DNA from: Wolbachia endosymbiont (group A) of Bibio marci
GTDB lineage: Bacteria > Pseudomonadota > Alphaproteobacteria > Rickettsiales > Anaplasmataceae
DNA: 64,000 nt
Reading direction: 5' to 3'
Assembly: GCF_947251645.1 (NCBI RefSeq)
Contig: NZ_OX366364.1
Coordinates: 1,054,001 to 1,118,000, forward strand
Shown: one piece after another, positions 35,446-44,160 of the stretch
Layout of the letters: each line of letters opens with the position of its first letter
How positions within the stretch are numbered: position 1 is the first letter of the stretch
The notes under the pieces: model-generated
Database searches by the model: none
Seen by the model: only the letters and a program-made list of their open reading frames with translations
What the model was told of the DNA's origin: nothing
Program-made: the position numbers and the translations under genes

Positions 35446-36252
35446 CTAAACAATATAAAAACCTGGTATATAGGGTTCACCACGAAAATTTACAGTATTG
35501 TTAAACTTGCTTCTGCAAGTTGGAAATGTTTTATCGCAACCTGCAAGTATTGAATATTTATCTCCAGCAAAAATTTGGTATGAAGGCGAAGTAAACAATG
35601 TAACTACTTTATTTTTATATTCTTTTACTATACCTTCAAACGCTGTTGAGCCAAAGAATTTCACTACTCCGTGCTTATAATATTCATCACTCTCAGTTAA
35701 ATTCGTGTCTTCAAATCTTCTTTCATCTATTACTTTAGTGATTGTACTTATTTTACTAAATTTTTTAGTATTGGCTTTACATTTATCATCGCAAAATTGT
35801 GCTCTGCATGCAGGAGAGTATAATTTTGCTATACTTCTCTCAAGCTTTGCTGAGAGACCTCTAATTTCAACAATAAATCTTCCACTACTTAATGTCACTT
35901 TACCAAAAGTTCCTGAATGTAGATTCATTGTCCCCTGGGTCAAGTCTTTATAATTCACAAGAAATATCTCAATATTTGCAAAGTCGTACTTTCCTGATAA
36001 AACATCTTCTTCTTTAATATCAACACTATTTAATATCCCTTCAATTTCTAGATTATCAGTTTTTAAATCGCTGTTTAATATTATACTACTGGCTGTAAAT
36101 CCACTTGAAGATTTATAGAGTATATTATCAATATTTAAATCTTCATCATAGTCAGTGAATCCCATTACTTCTCCACCTGCGAGCTTTAATTTCCAGCACG
36201 TAGCGGTGGTAAGTAATTCTCCAGCTAAATGATTTTTTAGTGTGGTTTGCAT
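35446..36252 (-). CDS. gene-transfer-agent tail protein gp13-like (DUF2163/BR0599)
   Basis: A 268-residue homologue of the phage/GTA protein family with N-terminal DUF2163 and C-terminal BR0599 domains. The N-terminus shows TATCWKLKLAGGEVMGFTDY, the middle has a cysteine-rich CRAQFCDDKCKAN, and the C-terminus has the typical LAGCDKTFPTCRSKF then NFRGEPYIPG. In Rhodobacter GTA this protein belongs to the baseplate/tail cluster next to gp12, gp14 and gp15; none of those are here. Lone GTA genes scattered in the chromosome are characteristic of Rickettsiales. The frame is full-length, which implies selection. Confidence 0.85.
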   Translation of the reverse strand: MQTTLKNHLAGELLTTATCWKLKLAGGEVMGFTDYDEDLNIDNILYKSSSGFTASSIILNSDLKTDNLEIEGILNSVDIKEEDVLSGKYDFANIEIFLVNYKDLTQGTMNLHSGTFGKVTLSSGRFIVEIRGLSAKLERSIAKLYSPACRAQFCDDKCKANTKKFSKISTITKVIDERRFEDTNLTESDEYYKHGVVKFFGSTAFEGIVKEYKNKVVTLFTSPSYQIFAGDKYSILAGCDKTFPTCRSKFNNTVNFRGEPYIPGFYIV

Positions 36253-36320
36253 AGTGGCCTCCTATAAATAATGATAGAGAAAGATAAGTAATAGCTACAA
36301 TAATCGCTAATAAATCTCGT

Positions 36321-36599
36321 CTATATTCGTTTCTTCAAATCCCTATAAAAATTCTCATGTGGAGCAAGGGCAAGAAGTGTCAATTCATTATTTTGTTCAT
36401 TATAAAGATAAGCCAACAAAGTAAGTTGATTAAAAATGGAAAATTTATACACACGAACATTTGCAAGGTCGCCTGATTTGAGCTCTCCAATATGTGGATT
36501 TCCTTGGACTTGCTTGATAGCTTCTTCAAGTTTAGGTAGTTGATTGTTATGCAGCTTTTTCATTGACCGCTTAAAAGTGTTGGTAAGAAGAACCTTCAA
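36321..36599 (-). CDS. RelE/ParE-superfamily toxin
   Basis: A 92-residue protein of the RelE fold: LLTNTFKRSMKKLHNNQLPK, LEEAIKQVQGNPHIGELKSG, VRVYKFSIFNQLTLLAYLYN and a C-terminal LLALAPHENFYRDLKKRI. The final acid-base segment (HENFYRDL) resembles mRNA interferases of this group. The start is a TTG that overlaps the antitoxin stop as TTGA; the first ATG would remove the first strand. It is the second gene of a type II toxin-antitoxin pair. Confidence 0.83.
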   Translation of the reverse strand: MKVLLTNTFKRSMKKLHNNQLPKLEEAIKQVQGNPHIGELKSGDLANVRVYKFSIFNQLTLLAYLYNEQNNELTLLALAPHENFYRDLKKRI

Positions 36600-36820
36600 A
36601 ATTTTGTAGATTTATACTCCTCAACATCACCTGATTTTGCATCTTCGATGCCTGAAAGGATTTCTTTAATGATGTTATAGCTTAGCTCAGGGTTATCTTC
36701 AACAACTTGACCAACTTTAGCCCAATGCTCGATTTGTTGTGGTACGGAACGATTTTGTAACATGGAATGAGACTGTACTATTTTCTCAAATTCTCCATCA
36801 AGATTTACTGTTATATCCAT
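36596..36820 (-). CDS. ParD-like antitoxin
   Basis: A 74-residue protein with the ParD-like signature RSVPQQIEHWAKVGQVVEDN followed by a short C-terminal acidic tail (EDAKSGDVEEYKSTKF) that would wrap the toxin. The N-terminus MDITVNLDGEFEKIVQ can form the ribbon of a ribbon-helix-helix dimer. Antitoxin-first order and a 4-bp overlap with the toxin are classical for type II modules, which autorepress from their own promoter. Confidence 0.83.
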   Translation of the reverse strand: MDITVNLDGEFEKIVQSHSMLQNRSVPQQIEHWAKVGQVVEDNPELSYNIIKEILSGIEDAKSGDVEEYKSTKF

Positions 36821-36933
36821 GATATTGTTACTTCTACTTTAAGCTATTATACCATATATTGGAAATTTTTTCAATATAAATAATTTTCATCTGGAAATAC
36901 ACACCACATTAAACTGTGGTGTGTACTAGCTGG

Positions 36934-38883
36934 TTAGAAAGAAAACTTCACACCAGTGAGCAAAAGAACTCCTTGGTTAAAAGGTACATCAACATTATTT
37001 TGATCTTTCAGCGCACCTTTTTCATCAGTCATAAAATAATGAAGAGCTGCGTAAGGAACAAATTTGCTCTTACTGCATGCAGGAGATAGATCATATTGAA
37101 CGCCAAGTGCACCATCATGAAGCATATCTCCATCATTCATTCTGCTACCAAAGTACGTCAAACTTGTGTAGATATTCTCATGTTGATAACCAGCTCCTAC
37201 AGTCCAATACATGGTGTTTATACTATCTTTACCAAATTGAGCTTCCAGCCCTTTCACTCTTTTGTCAGTATCAGGAAGCGGTTTATATTCTACAATTTTA
37301 TCGTCAGCATCTATTTCTAGTCCTTTAATACCTTTTGGTTGACCAGATTTGCCCAAGTATGCAAAAGAAGCAGCAAATTTTACGCCTTGGTCTTCATTAA
37401 TCTTATAATCAGCGCTTACACCCAAATTAACACCCATAAGGTCATTGTACTCTACATATTCATCATAAACACGCTTATCTTTATTTGGTTTTTTCGCTTG
37501 ACCATACTCACCAACTGCAGAAGTTTTAACTTTTACATTATATTTATCAAAGTCATATTCATATGATGCACCAGCACTTACTATATGCTCATAATCTGGA
37601 CCGACATGTTTTATGTCATCACCATCCTTTATAACAAATAAACTACTATCATAGCGAGGTGAATAGCTAACACCAAACCTTGCGCCCATATAATTTGGTG
37701 AGTAGTAAGCAACTCTAAACGGCAGTGTAGTCATAACGCCTTTGTTATATTTCCCTGCCATACGGAAAGAGAATTTTTCACTTTCACTCGAAAAACTTTC
37801 AGTGTAAAGACGTGGTGTTACATAAAATGGAAAGCTAGCAGCGCTTCCTTCTAAGTTCACTTTTCTGAACCAGTCACTATCTGCAGCTCCGTCAACAGTT
37901 GCAATTCTTGTTGCATCAAGTCTCATTAGAGCCTCAGGACCAAATTGGTAACCAAGCTTCACGTCACCATATTTTGAGTTAACAAACACATGCGCACTTC
38001 TGCCTTTTGCAGCATAAACACCCTGTGAAGCTCCCTTACCTTCGGTCACTGGAACATGAAACTGCACGTCAGCACCATAAAGAAGACCTAAATCTTCATT
38101 CTTATTTTCTGCTCTGAGGTGCAATATCGCGTCAGCAATCATACCCATATCGTTGCTGTAATCACCAATATTTCCTATTCCTTCATAGAATATTGGATTT
38201 GCTCCTTTTGCTATATCTAAAATGGCATTATAATACTCTGTAGATCTGTTTGGCATAACGTTATAACGTTCATACTCTTTACCACTTGGCCCAGCTTTAC
38301 CATAACCTTGAGCATCAACAACACCGCCAAAAGTTATTCTTAAATTACTTTGCCCTTGGTTGGTATCGATAACATCAACTCCACCAACTGAAACAACAGG
38401 ACTTGCCTTACCTTTTTTCTCTGTATTTTGATTAACAACTTTTACATCCTTCTTTACATCTTTAGCTTCAACTTTAGCATTCTTAGTTTTAGAACGCTTA
38501 GTTTTTGAAACTTTACCTTTTTCTATATTAGAATTCTTAGCGCTTAGAGCTTTCGCTTTTGAATCCTCTATAAGCTTTGCTTTTTTCTCATTTGCTAGCC
38601 TGATCTCCTCTTTTTTCTTCTGCTCGGCTGCTAATCTCATCTCCTCCTTTTTCTTAAGCTCTTCAGCTTTTTTTCTTGGATCAGCATTACATATTCTGTC
38701 CATCTTTTCTTTCAGTTTTTTATTTGATGTTTTCATAACTTCTGTTTTTCCAGAAGTTTTTGTGCTCTCTTGCTTTTTTATTTCCTTCATACTCTCATCA
38801 GGAAAGTCAGCTGCAAAGCCGCTGAAAGAATATAAAGTTAATAGAGAAGCTAGAGCAGTTCTAGTATAAATAGATTTTTTCAT
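36934..38883 (-). CDS. porin-like outer-membrane protein with charged N-terminal coil
   Basis: A 649-residue protein with a signal peptide (YTRTALASLLTLYSFSGFAA), then a 120-residue Lys/Glu/Ala-rich region (about 30-150, for example KKEEMRLAAEQKKKEEIRLA) likely to be a helix or coiled coil. It is followed by an outer-membrane barrel of the Gram-negative porin type (about 170-649): alternating strands such as SNLRITFGGVVDAQGYGKAG, DVKLGYQFGPEALMRLDATR and a terminal strand ending in Phe (GVLLLTGVKFSF). The last-residue Phe fits BamA-dependent insertion. The coil may reach the peptidoglycan; that is inference. Confidence 0.82.
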   Translation of the reverse strand: MKKSIYTRTALASLLTLYSFSGFAADFPDESMKEIKKQESTKTSGKTEVMKTSNKKLKEKMDRICNADPRKKAEELKKKEEMRLAAEQKKKEEIRLANEKKAKLIEDSKAKALSAKNSNIEKGKVSKTKRSKTKNAKVEAKDVKKDVKVVNQNTEKKGKASPVVSVGGVDVIDTNQGQSNLRITFGGVVDAQGYGKAGPSGKEYERYNVMPNRSTEYYNAILDIAKGANPIFYEGIGNIGDYSNDMGMIADAILHLRAENKNEDLGLLYGADVQFHVPVTEGKGASQGVYAAKGRSAHVFVNSKYGDVKLGYQFGPEALMRLDATRIATVDGAADSDWFRKVNLEGSAASFPFYVTPRLYTESFSSESEKFSFRMAGKYNKGVMTTLPFRVAYYSPNYMGARFGVSYSPRYDSSLFVIKDGDDIKHVGPDYEHIVSAGASYEYDFDKYNVKVKTSAVGEYGQAKKPNKDKRVYDEYVEYNDLMGVNLGVSADYKINEDQGVKFAASFAYLGKSGQPKGIKGLEIDADDKIVEYKPLPDTDKRVKGLEAQFGKDSINTMYWTVGAGYQHENIYTSLTYFGSRMNDGDMLHDGALGVQYDLSPACSKSKFVPYAALHYFMTDEKGALKDQNNVDVPFNQGVLLLTGVKFSF

Positions 38884-39143
38884 GAAGTGCCCCCAAAAAA
38901 TTTCGAAATCATATCTTAAATGTAAATAGTATAAAAATGTTGAAAATTCAACTTAAAGCAACCTTATAACGAAAATAAAAGTAAAATGCAATACCTTAAA
39001 AGCAACTTTCTTAATACGCTCAACGTGTATATTAACCAAAATTTAGTACAGAGGTTCGCTTGTTAGTGCATTATAACTCTATATTTATTCTATGGAAGTA
39101 AAATTTTTTTATTCTAGCAATAGAAAGATTATAGAAAATACTA

Positions 39144-39172
39144 TTGACAATAATATTAATCTACATTATAGT
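39144..39172 (+). promoter_or_regulatory. strong sigma70-type promoter for the lipase gene
   Basis: A perfect -35 box ttgaca and a -10 box tatagt are separated by exactly 17 bases, ending 38 bases before the ATG of the lipase gene. The rest of the 327-bp divergent gap between the porin-like gene and the lipase gene (38884-39210) shows no gene or repeat. Confidence 0.75.
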
Positions 39173-39210
39173 TAAATAAATTGTTTAGCTGATAGTAGAT
39201 TAAGGTAGTT

Positions 39211-40674
39211 ATGGATTTTAGTTTTTTACGCAATTGGTTTAGCACCACAGGTACTAGTGCAAGTAGTATAGATTCACAATTAGGTGATGTTGAACAATCA
39301 AGCTCCATCTTAGCAGATAACGGCAAATATAAGGTGGATGATGAGTTTGAGATCATTGAAGATTATGAATTTATAAATCCTGCTGACCCAAATGAACCAC
39401 ATTCTTTACCTTCTTCTTACCAAATAGATGAAAGTATTGCAGAAATTGCAGGATTTAATAAAGAGAAATTATTGGAAATGAGTAATTTCTGTAAAATAAG
39501 CTATGGCGATGACGACAATAAGCTAAGTGAAAAAAGATGTCACAACTTAGCTGAAGGAGTATACAAAACTGAATTTAAAGTTGTAGAAGATTTTGAAATT
39601 ATTCCATCCACTGAAAAAATGTATAAAACTAGAGCTGAACTTATTAGTGAAGGTTATGAAATTATTCCATTTGGTAATGGATTCGAAAAAGATGCTGGTC
39701 ATGTTTTTATAAAAGATAAAGAAATAACAATAGCTTACCATGGTACTCGTTTAAAAAATCCATTAGAATATGGCTTATCGGGCTTAAACGATGGAATCAC
39801 TGATCTCAATTTGTTTTTTACTCCCTCAGAACTTTTACCTGAAGGTGGAAGAATGCATCGTGGCTTTAATAATTCGTTTCAAGATTCATGGCCTAATCTT
39901 TATGGCATTTTGAAATCTCATGCTGAAAAACAAAAATCAGAAATAAAAGATTTTAGAATTAATCTCACAGGTCATAGCATGGGAGGAGCTATTGCTAAGA
40001 TAGCTGCTTTATGCCTCAACAAAAAAGAAGGCGCTGAAGATGTTCATGTTGCAACTTTTGCTGATCCAAGGGTTTTTGACCTTACTGCTAGTGAAATTTA
40101 TAATTACGCTCTTCAGGAAAAAACCATAAGGGTCACTCACCACAGGCAAGATCCAGTGCCAGCAGTATTACCTGGTTCGTTTGGTTATGCTCACGTAGGT
40201 GCACAATTAAGAGTACCAACACCAGAAGGATATTCTGGTATAGATTATTTTCATGGAATAGATGGTTATCATGAAGCTATTAAGATGATGGATGAAAGTG
40301 ATTTCAAGTCAAATAATAACGTATCTCTCTTTTACTATCCTGCTAGAGCATTAAGTCGAATTAGCTGTGTGCTTGGAGGTAATGCTCAACATTATTTTGC
40401 CAATTTCCAAAATTATATTTTTGGCGAATCAAATTTTTTTGAGAAAGTAAAAAAGGAATATCAAGATAATAAATTAAAAAGTTCTTCTCAGGTTGAACAA
40501 GTAGAAGTTGAGCAGATAGCACATGAAAGTTTCCCAGCAATAGGTGGCTACTATTATGGAGCAATTGTTAGATTGCTCCATAATATCTGTTCATTTAAAT
40601 TCAATACAAAACTTTCCACCACAAGTTATTTGCCACTCTTCTGTATCCGTTCAGCAGAGTGGCAAAATAGGTAG
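39211..40674 (+). CDS. class 3 lipase-like serine hydrolase
   Basis: A 487-residue alpha/beta hydrolase of the Lipase_3 group. The catalytic elbow is NLTGHSMGGAIAKIAALCLN (Ser in GHSMG), preceded by ITIAYHGTRLKNP; the likely Asp and His are in VTHHRQDPVPAVLPG and DYFHGIDGYHEAI. The first 90 residues are acidic and low-complexity (VDDEFEIIEDYEFINPADPN) with no signal peptide. Such lipases are candidate secreted effectors in intracellular bacteria, but the sequence alone does not show export. The C-terminal 12 or so residues are read from a dispersed repeat. Confidence 0.85.
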   Translation: MDFSFLRNWFSTTGTSASSIDSQLGDVEQSSSILADNGKYKVDDEFEIIEDYEFINPADPNEPHSLPSSYQIDESIAEIAGFNKEKLLEMSNFCKISYGDDDNKLSEKRCHNLAEGVYKTEFKVVEDFEIIPSTEKMYKTRAELISEGYEIIPFGNGFEKDAGHVFIKDKEITIAYHGTRLKNPLEYGLSGLNDGITDLNLFFTPSELLPEGGRMHRGFNNSFQDSWPNLYGILKSHAEKQKSEIKDFRINLTGHSMGGAIAKIAALCLNKKEGAEDVHVATFADPRVFDLTASEIYNYALQEKTIRVTHHRQDPVPAVLPGSFGYAHVGAQLRVPTPEGYSGIDYFHGIDGYHEAIKMMDESDFKSNNNVSLFYYPARALSRISCVLGGNAQHYFANFQNYIFGESNFFEKVKKEYQDNKLKSSSQVEQVEVEQIAHESFPAIGGYYYGAIVRLLHNICSFKFNTKLSTTSYLPLFCIRSAEWQNR

Positions 40675-40763
40675 ACAAGGTGATCTAAAAAGATAATCAT
40701 AGAGTAAATGTGAGGTAAGTCCTTACAATAAATGGTGTCATCCCAGTGCCCAGACACTGGGAT
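40639..40763 (+). repeat. 125-bp repeat flanking IS copy 3
   Basis: It carries tatccgttcagcagagtggc at the left, the AT-rich centre, and a family I palindrome at the right, whose arm is the IS target. An inverted partner follows IS copy 2 (30700-30816). The left edge overlaps the last codons of the lipase gene. Confidence 0.85.
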
Positions 40764-41852
40764 GGCTTTGTTGCATAGCAACCGAAAAAATCTGGTGGCT
40801 ACTGACAAAATTCATTATAAATAACCATTTAACTGTTGAAGAAAAAATATGCCACAGAAAATGAAAGTCAGTAACCAAAATGAATATAACAAATTTCTCC
40901 AGGAAAGAGGAAATATTTTTCATTATATCAATGAAGCCATAGAAAATTGGTATGAAAATAGTCCAAAAATGCAAGGCGGCAACTATATTTACAGTGATAA
41001 AGTTGTGATTTTGGTGCATATAATTGTCAATCTTTTTAGAATTGGTTTAAGACAAACGGTGGGGTTTATAAAAGGATATATGCAACAAATAGGAAGAGAT
41101 TTAGCAGTTATCAGCTATTCACAAGCATCAAGAAGGTTTAAGAAACTTAATATTAAGATCAATGATTGCAGAATTGATAAAAATAATATGGAAGACATCG
41201 AAATTGCTATAGATAGTACAGGTATCAGCATTTACAACAATACCCCTGGTCACAGCAAGGAAAATAGCGCTAACAGAAAATATCGTGGCTATGAACAGAC
41301 AAGAAAATTGCATGTAATGTTGAATATAAACAGCAAAAAAGCCATAGCTGTAAAATACAGTAACGGTGTCTACTCTGATCACTATGGAGCTTGCGATTTG
41401 CTTAAAGAAGTTAATTTTCAGCATATCATAAAAGCACTATATGCAGATAGGGCATATGATAGGCACAAGTTTTACAAATTGTGTCACGAATATGATATAA
41501 AGGCAAAAATTCCACCAATAAACAATGCGGCAGAACATCCAGAAATAGATTATATGTCTGACAGAAATGCTGCTATTAGGTTAATAAAATTATACGGTGA
41601 AGATGGCGTGAAAGAATGGAAAAAAGAAGTAAATTATGGGAAAAGATCTTATATTGAAGGGTTTTTCTCAAGATTAAAGCAAATATTTGGATTCAGCTTT
41701 AGGAATAAATCCGAAGTAAATCGCGAAAAAGAATTGCTGATTAAGTGCTATTTGCTTAATCAATTTACTGAAATTGGTATGGCTAAATTTGAAATGGCTA
41801 CATGATATTTATCGTAAATTACTACCAGTATAAGGTGCGATGCAACAAAGCC
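40764..41852 (+). mobile_element. IS element copy 3 (IS903-like), 1089 bp
   Basis: Full-length with terminal repeats ggctttgttgcatagcaac and the partner gcgatgcaacaaagcc, flanked by a perfect 9-bp target duplication cactgggat (40755-40763 and 41853-41861). As in copy 1, the target is an arm of a family I palindrome. Confidence 0.93.
40849..41805 (+). CDS. IS5-family DDE transposase (copy 3)
   Basis: Intact 318-residue transposase with the same translation as copy 2. Identity between copies separated by about 10 kb suggests recent transposition or gene conversion. Confidence 0.92.
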   Translation: MPQKMKVSNQNEYNKFLQERGNIFHYINEAIENWYENSPKMQGGNYIYSDKVVILVHIIVNLFRIGLRQTVGFIKGYMQQIGRDLAVISYSQASRRFKKLNIKINDCRIDKNNMEDIEIAIDSTGISIYNNTPGHSKENSANRKYRGYEQTRKLHVMLNINSKKAIAVKYSNGVYSDHYGACDLLKEVNFQHIIKALYADRAYDRHKFYKLCHEYDIKAKIPPINNAAEHPEIDYMSDRNAAIRLIKLYGEDGVKEWKKEVNYGKRSYIEGFFSRLKQIFGFSFRNKSEVNREKELLIKCYLLNQFTEIGMAKFEMAT

Positions 41853-41875
41853 CACTGGGATCCAGGTTACTATAT

Positions 41876-42361
41876 ATGAAAAATTATTATGTTTATATAC
41901 TTGCAAGTGAACGAAATGGAACCCTGTATATAGGTATAACATCAAATTTAATCAAACGAATTTGGGAGCATAAAAGCAAAGCCATTTCCGGTTTCACGTC
42001 AAAGTACAATGTTAGTAAATTAGTCTACTCTGAGGAGTTTCAAGACATAAATTTAGCAATTAGTAAAGAAAAGCTTCTAAAAAGCTGGCAGAGAAAATGG
42101 AAAATAAACTTAATTGAAAAAACAAATCAAGAATGGAAAGATTTATATGATGAAATCGTATCTGGATTCCAGACTGGAATGACACCATTTGTTGTGCAAA
42201 TTACCTTTGCAAACAAATGTTCGTACAGCTGTGTGTCACGCACTTTGCTTCAATATTTGCACATTAGCCACTCCTCTGAACAGATACACTCTTCTTTAAA
42301 TTTTTTTAGATGTTCTTTTTTCTCGCACTCTAAAAGCAGCTCTTCCACACTTTTGTTGTAG
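41876..42361 (+). CDS. GIY-YIG nuclease-domain protein with repeat-derived tail
   Basis: The first 95 or so residues form a GIY-YIG domain: YYVYILASERNGTLYIGITS, then NLIKRIWEHKSK (Arg) and FTSKYNVSKLVYSEEF, ending EWKDLYDEIVSGF. This single-domain form (UPF0213-like) acts as a DNA-cleaving or repair-type enzyme in other bacteria, with substrate unknown here. From about residue 101 the frame runs into a palindrome and a dispersed repeat and ends 112 bp inside the convergent exonuclease gene, so the natural stop has been lost. The start is 14 bp after the target duplication of IS copy 3. Confidence 0.75.
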   Translation: MKNYYVYILASERNGTLYIGITSNLIKRIWEHKSKAISGFTSKYNVSKLVYSEEFQDINLAISKEKLLKSWQRKWKINLIEKTNQEWKDLYDEIVSGFQTGMTPFVVQITFANKCSYSCVSRTLLQYLHISHSSEQIHSSLNFFRCSFFSHSKSSSSTLLL

Positions 42362-43071
42362 CTTTCAGTAGTAATCCTTCCCTGATGATGCATGAACCTT
42401 AAGTAAATTAAATAAGTGTTAATTACATCTGCTTCACAATAATCTCGAATCTCTTGTATCTTGCCGCTATCGTATAAGCCCATAACTTGTGACCCATCAA
42501 CTCCAATCTTGCCAGGAAGATTAAATGCTGCACAAACTTCGTTCATTTTTACTCTCGCAGAAGCTCCAAAATCAGAGAGGGTTTCAAGCAAATCACAATG
42601 CCAATCACTGCTATATCTCTGATTGTAACTATTCCACTTATCGCCAGCTTTATGAAAATATTCTGCTTGAATGCCATGGACCATAGCACGATACTTCAGT
42701 ACCGGTATATCAAAAGTGCGTCCGTTGAACGAAACTAATCTTGGCTTTTTCTCTGATATGTAGTTAAAAAATCCTTTCACTAGCTCCTTTTCACTGGAAT
42801 TTAGTGTGCCTCCAGATCTTATTTCTTGCAGTGTGAACACCTCATAACCGCTCTGGTAGCTTATATTGCAAAGTAAAAAACTAATAACTACAATTTGGTG
42901 GAAGGGCTGACGCAAAAAAGAGTTTTGCCCGTTTGTTATTTCAAGATGATATTTTGTTAATGCATCCCTCTTCTCTTCTACACTACTATCATCACTAATA
43001 TTGAGTAAATTTTTGCAGGAATTTACATCTGGTATAGTTTCAATATCAAATACCAATAAAGAATTAAGCAT
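42250..43071 (-). CDS. PolB-type predicted 3'-5' exonuclease
   Basis: A 273-residue member of the DEDD exonuclease group related to the proofreading domain of DNA polymerase B. Visible motifs are LLVFDIETIPD (Asp and Glu), LVSFNGRTFDIPVL (Asp) and EIRDYCEADVINTYLIY (Tyr or Cys and the last Asp). No polymerase domain follows. The last 12 or so residues (CICSEEWLMCKY) come from the 38-bp repeat family, so the original 3' end has been replaced. The start overlaps the era stop by 8 bp. Confidence 0.85.
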   Translation of the reverse strand: MLNSLLVFDIETIPDVNSCKNLLNISDDSSVEEKRDALTKYHLEITNGQNSFLRQPFHQIVVISFLLCNISYQSGYEVFTLQEIRSGGTLNSSEKELVKGFFNYISEKKPRLVSFNGRTFDIPVLKYRAMVHGIQAEYFHKAGDKWNSYNQRYSSDWHCDLLETLSDFGASARVKMNEVCAAFNLPGKIGVDGSQVMGLYDSGKIQEIRDYCEADVINTYLIYLRFMHHQGRITTESYNKSVEELLLECEKKEHLKKFKEECICSEEWLMCKY

Positions 43072-43948
43072 TGCCTATATACTCCTCAGGACGGTCGATC
43101 CAAGGTCGCACTTTCACAAATAAAAAGAGGTGTACCTTGCACTCAAATAATTTTTCTAGTTCAGCACGCGCTTCGATATTAATTTTTTTAATATTACTGC
43201 CATCTTTTCCTAGCACTATTTTTTTATGACTATCTTTCAACACGAATATGATCTGTTTTATGACTAAACTCTTATCTTTTTTTTCCTCAAATTGTTCAGT
43301 TATAACAGCTGTAGAGTATGGCAATTCTTCACGCAAGTTCAAGAATAATTTTTCTCTCGTAATTTCTGCTGATAAAAAATTTGTCGAGGAATCGGTTATT
43401 TGATCTTCTTCATAAAACCAAGGGCTCACTGGTGCAACTTCAGATAAGTAATTCACCAAATCAGAAAGTCCATCATTCTTTAATGCGGATATTGTAAAAA
43501 CCTTTTCAAATTTATAAAGCAAATTCAGATGCTCATGCGCCATCTTTAATTCAGGCCTTTTTACCAAATCAGTTTTATTGATAACCAAAATGCATCTGCC
43601 TTTTGTGCGCTGCAGTCGTGCAAATATAGTCTTAATTCTTTCTATATTTTTCAAATAATTGCTTACATCAACAAGCAACAAAGTGATGTCATCACCCTTG
43701 ATTGCTGACCATGCAGACTTGACTAAAGCTTTTTCAAGTTTTGTTTCTGCTGAGAAAATTCCTGGGGAGTCAGTAAAGACAATTTGTGTGTTGTTGCATG
43801 TTGCAATACCCCTTATTTGCGTCCTTGTTGTTTGCACTTTAGGGGTGACAATTGCAATCTTCTTACCTATGATGCTGTTAATTAATGTAGACTTCCCAGC
43901 ATTTGGTAAGCCAGCTATGGTTACAAATAAGCACTTTTGTTCTTTCAC
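43064..43948 (-). CDS. era: GTPase Era
   Basis: Ribosome-assembly GTPase that binds the 3' end of 16S rRNA. The G domain (about 5-175) shows GLPNAGKSTLINSIIG (G1), TTRTQIRGI (G2), DSPG (G3) and NKTDLV (G4); a KH domain follows (about 205-290; KIVLGKDGSNIKKINIEARA). The 294-residue length is normal. The downstream exonuclease gene overlaps it by 8 bp. Confidence 0.96.
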   Translation of the reverse strand: MKEQKCLFVTIAGLPNAGKSTLINSIIGKKIAIVTPKVQTTRTQIRGIATCNNTQIVFTDSPGIFSAETKLEKALVKSAWSAIKGDDITLLLVDVSNYLKNIERIKTIFARLQRTKGRCILVINKTDLVKRPELKMAHEHLNLLYKFEKVFTISALKNDGLSDLVNYLSEVAPVSPWFYEEDQITDSSTNFLSAEITREKLFLNLREELPYSTAVITEQFEEKKDKSLVIKQIIFVLKDSHKKIVLGKDGSNIKKINIEARAELEKLFECKVHLFLFVKVRPWIDRPEEYIGNA

Positions 43949-43971
43949 AAAGGAAATTATAAAGAAAACTG

Positions 43972-44157
43972 GATGCGAGCGTCAAGCTACTTGGATGACA
44001 TCATTCTCCTGTCATCCAAGTAGCTGACACTGGTTCACTCTATAATGGTATCACAGCAGTCCTACGTCATACCGCAGCGGCGCTAACAAGTAGCAACTGT
44101 TCTCCCTCGTCACGGTATCTCTAGATCCCGCTAACAAGCAGCGGGATGACGGTTGTC
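43972..44157. repeat. palindromic repeat cluster upstream of era
   Basis: A degenerate family I palindrome (43978-44032, with tcaagctacttggatgac and gtcatccaagtagctgac as arms), then two family II palindromes (44060-44092 and 44109-44151). The 729-bp gap between era and asd contains this cluster and repeat copy C. Confidence 0.8.
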
Positions 44158-44160
44158 GTT

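Noticed and set aside
35446-36252. Prophage WO remnant
   Set aside because: Only one phage-type gene is present and it matches the gene-transfer-agent gp13 type; no capsid, portal, terminase or integrase gene is nearby.
37077-37566. Frames of 74-83 codons antisense to the porin-like gene
   Set aside because: Overlap a clear barrel-encoding frame and show no domain.
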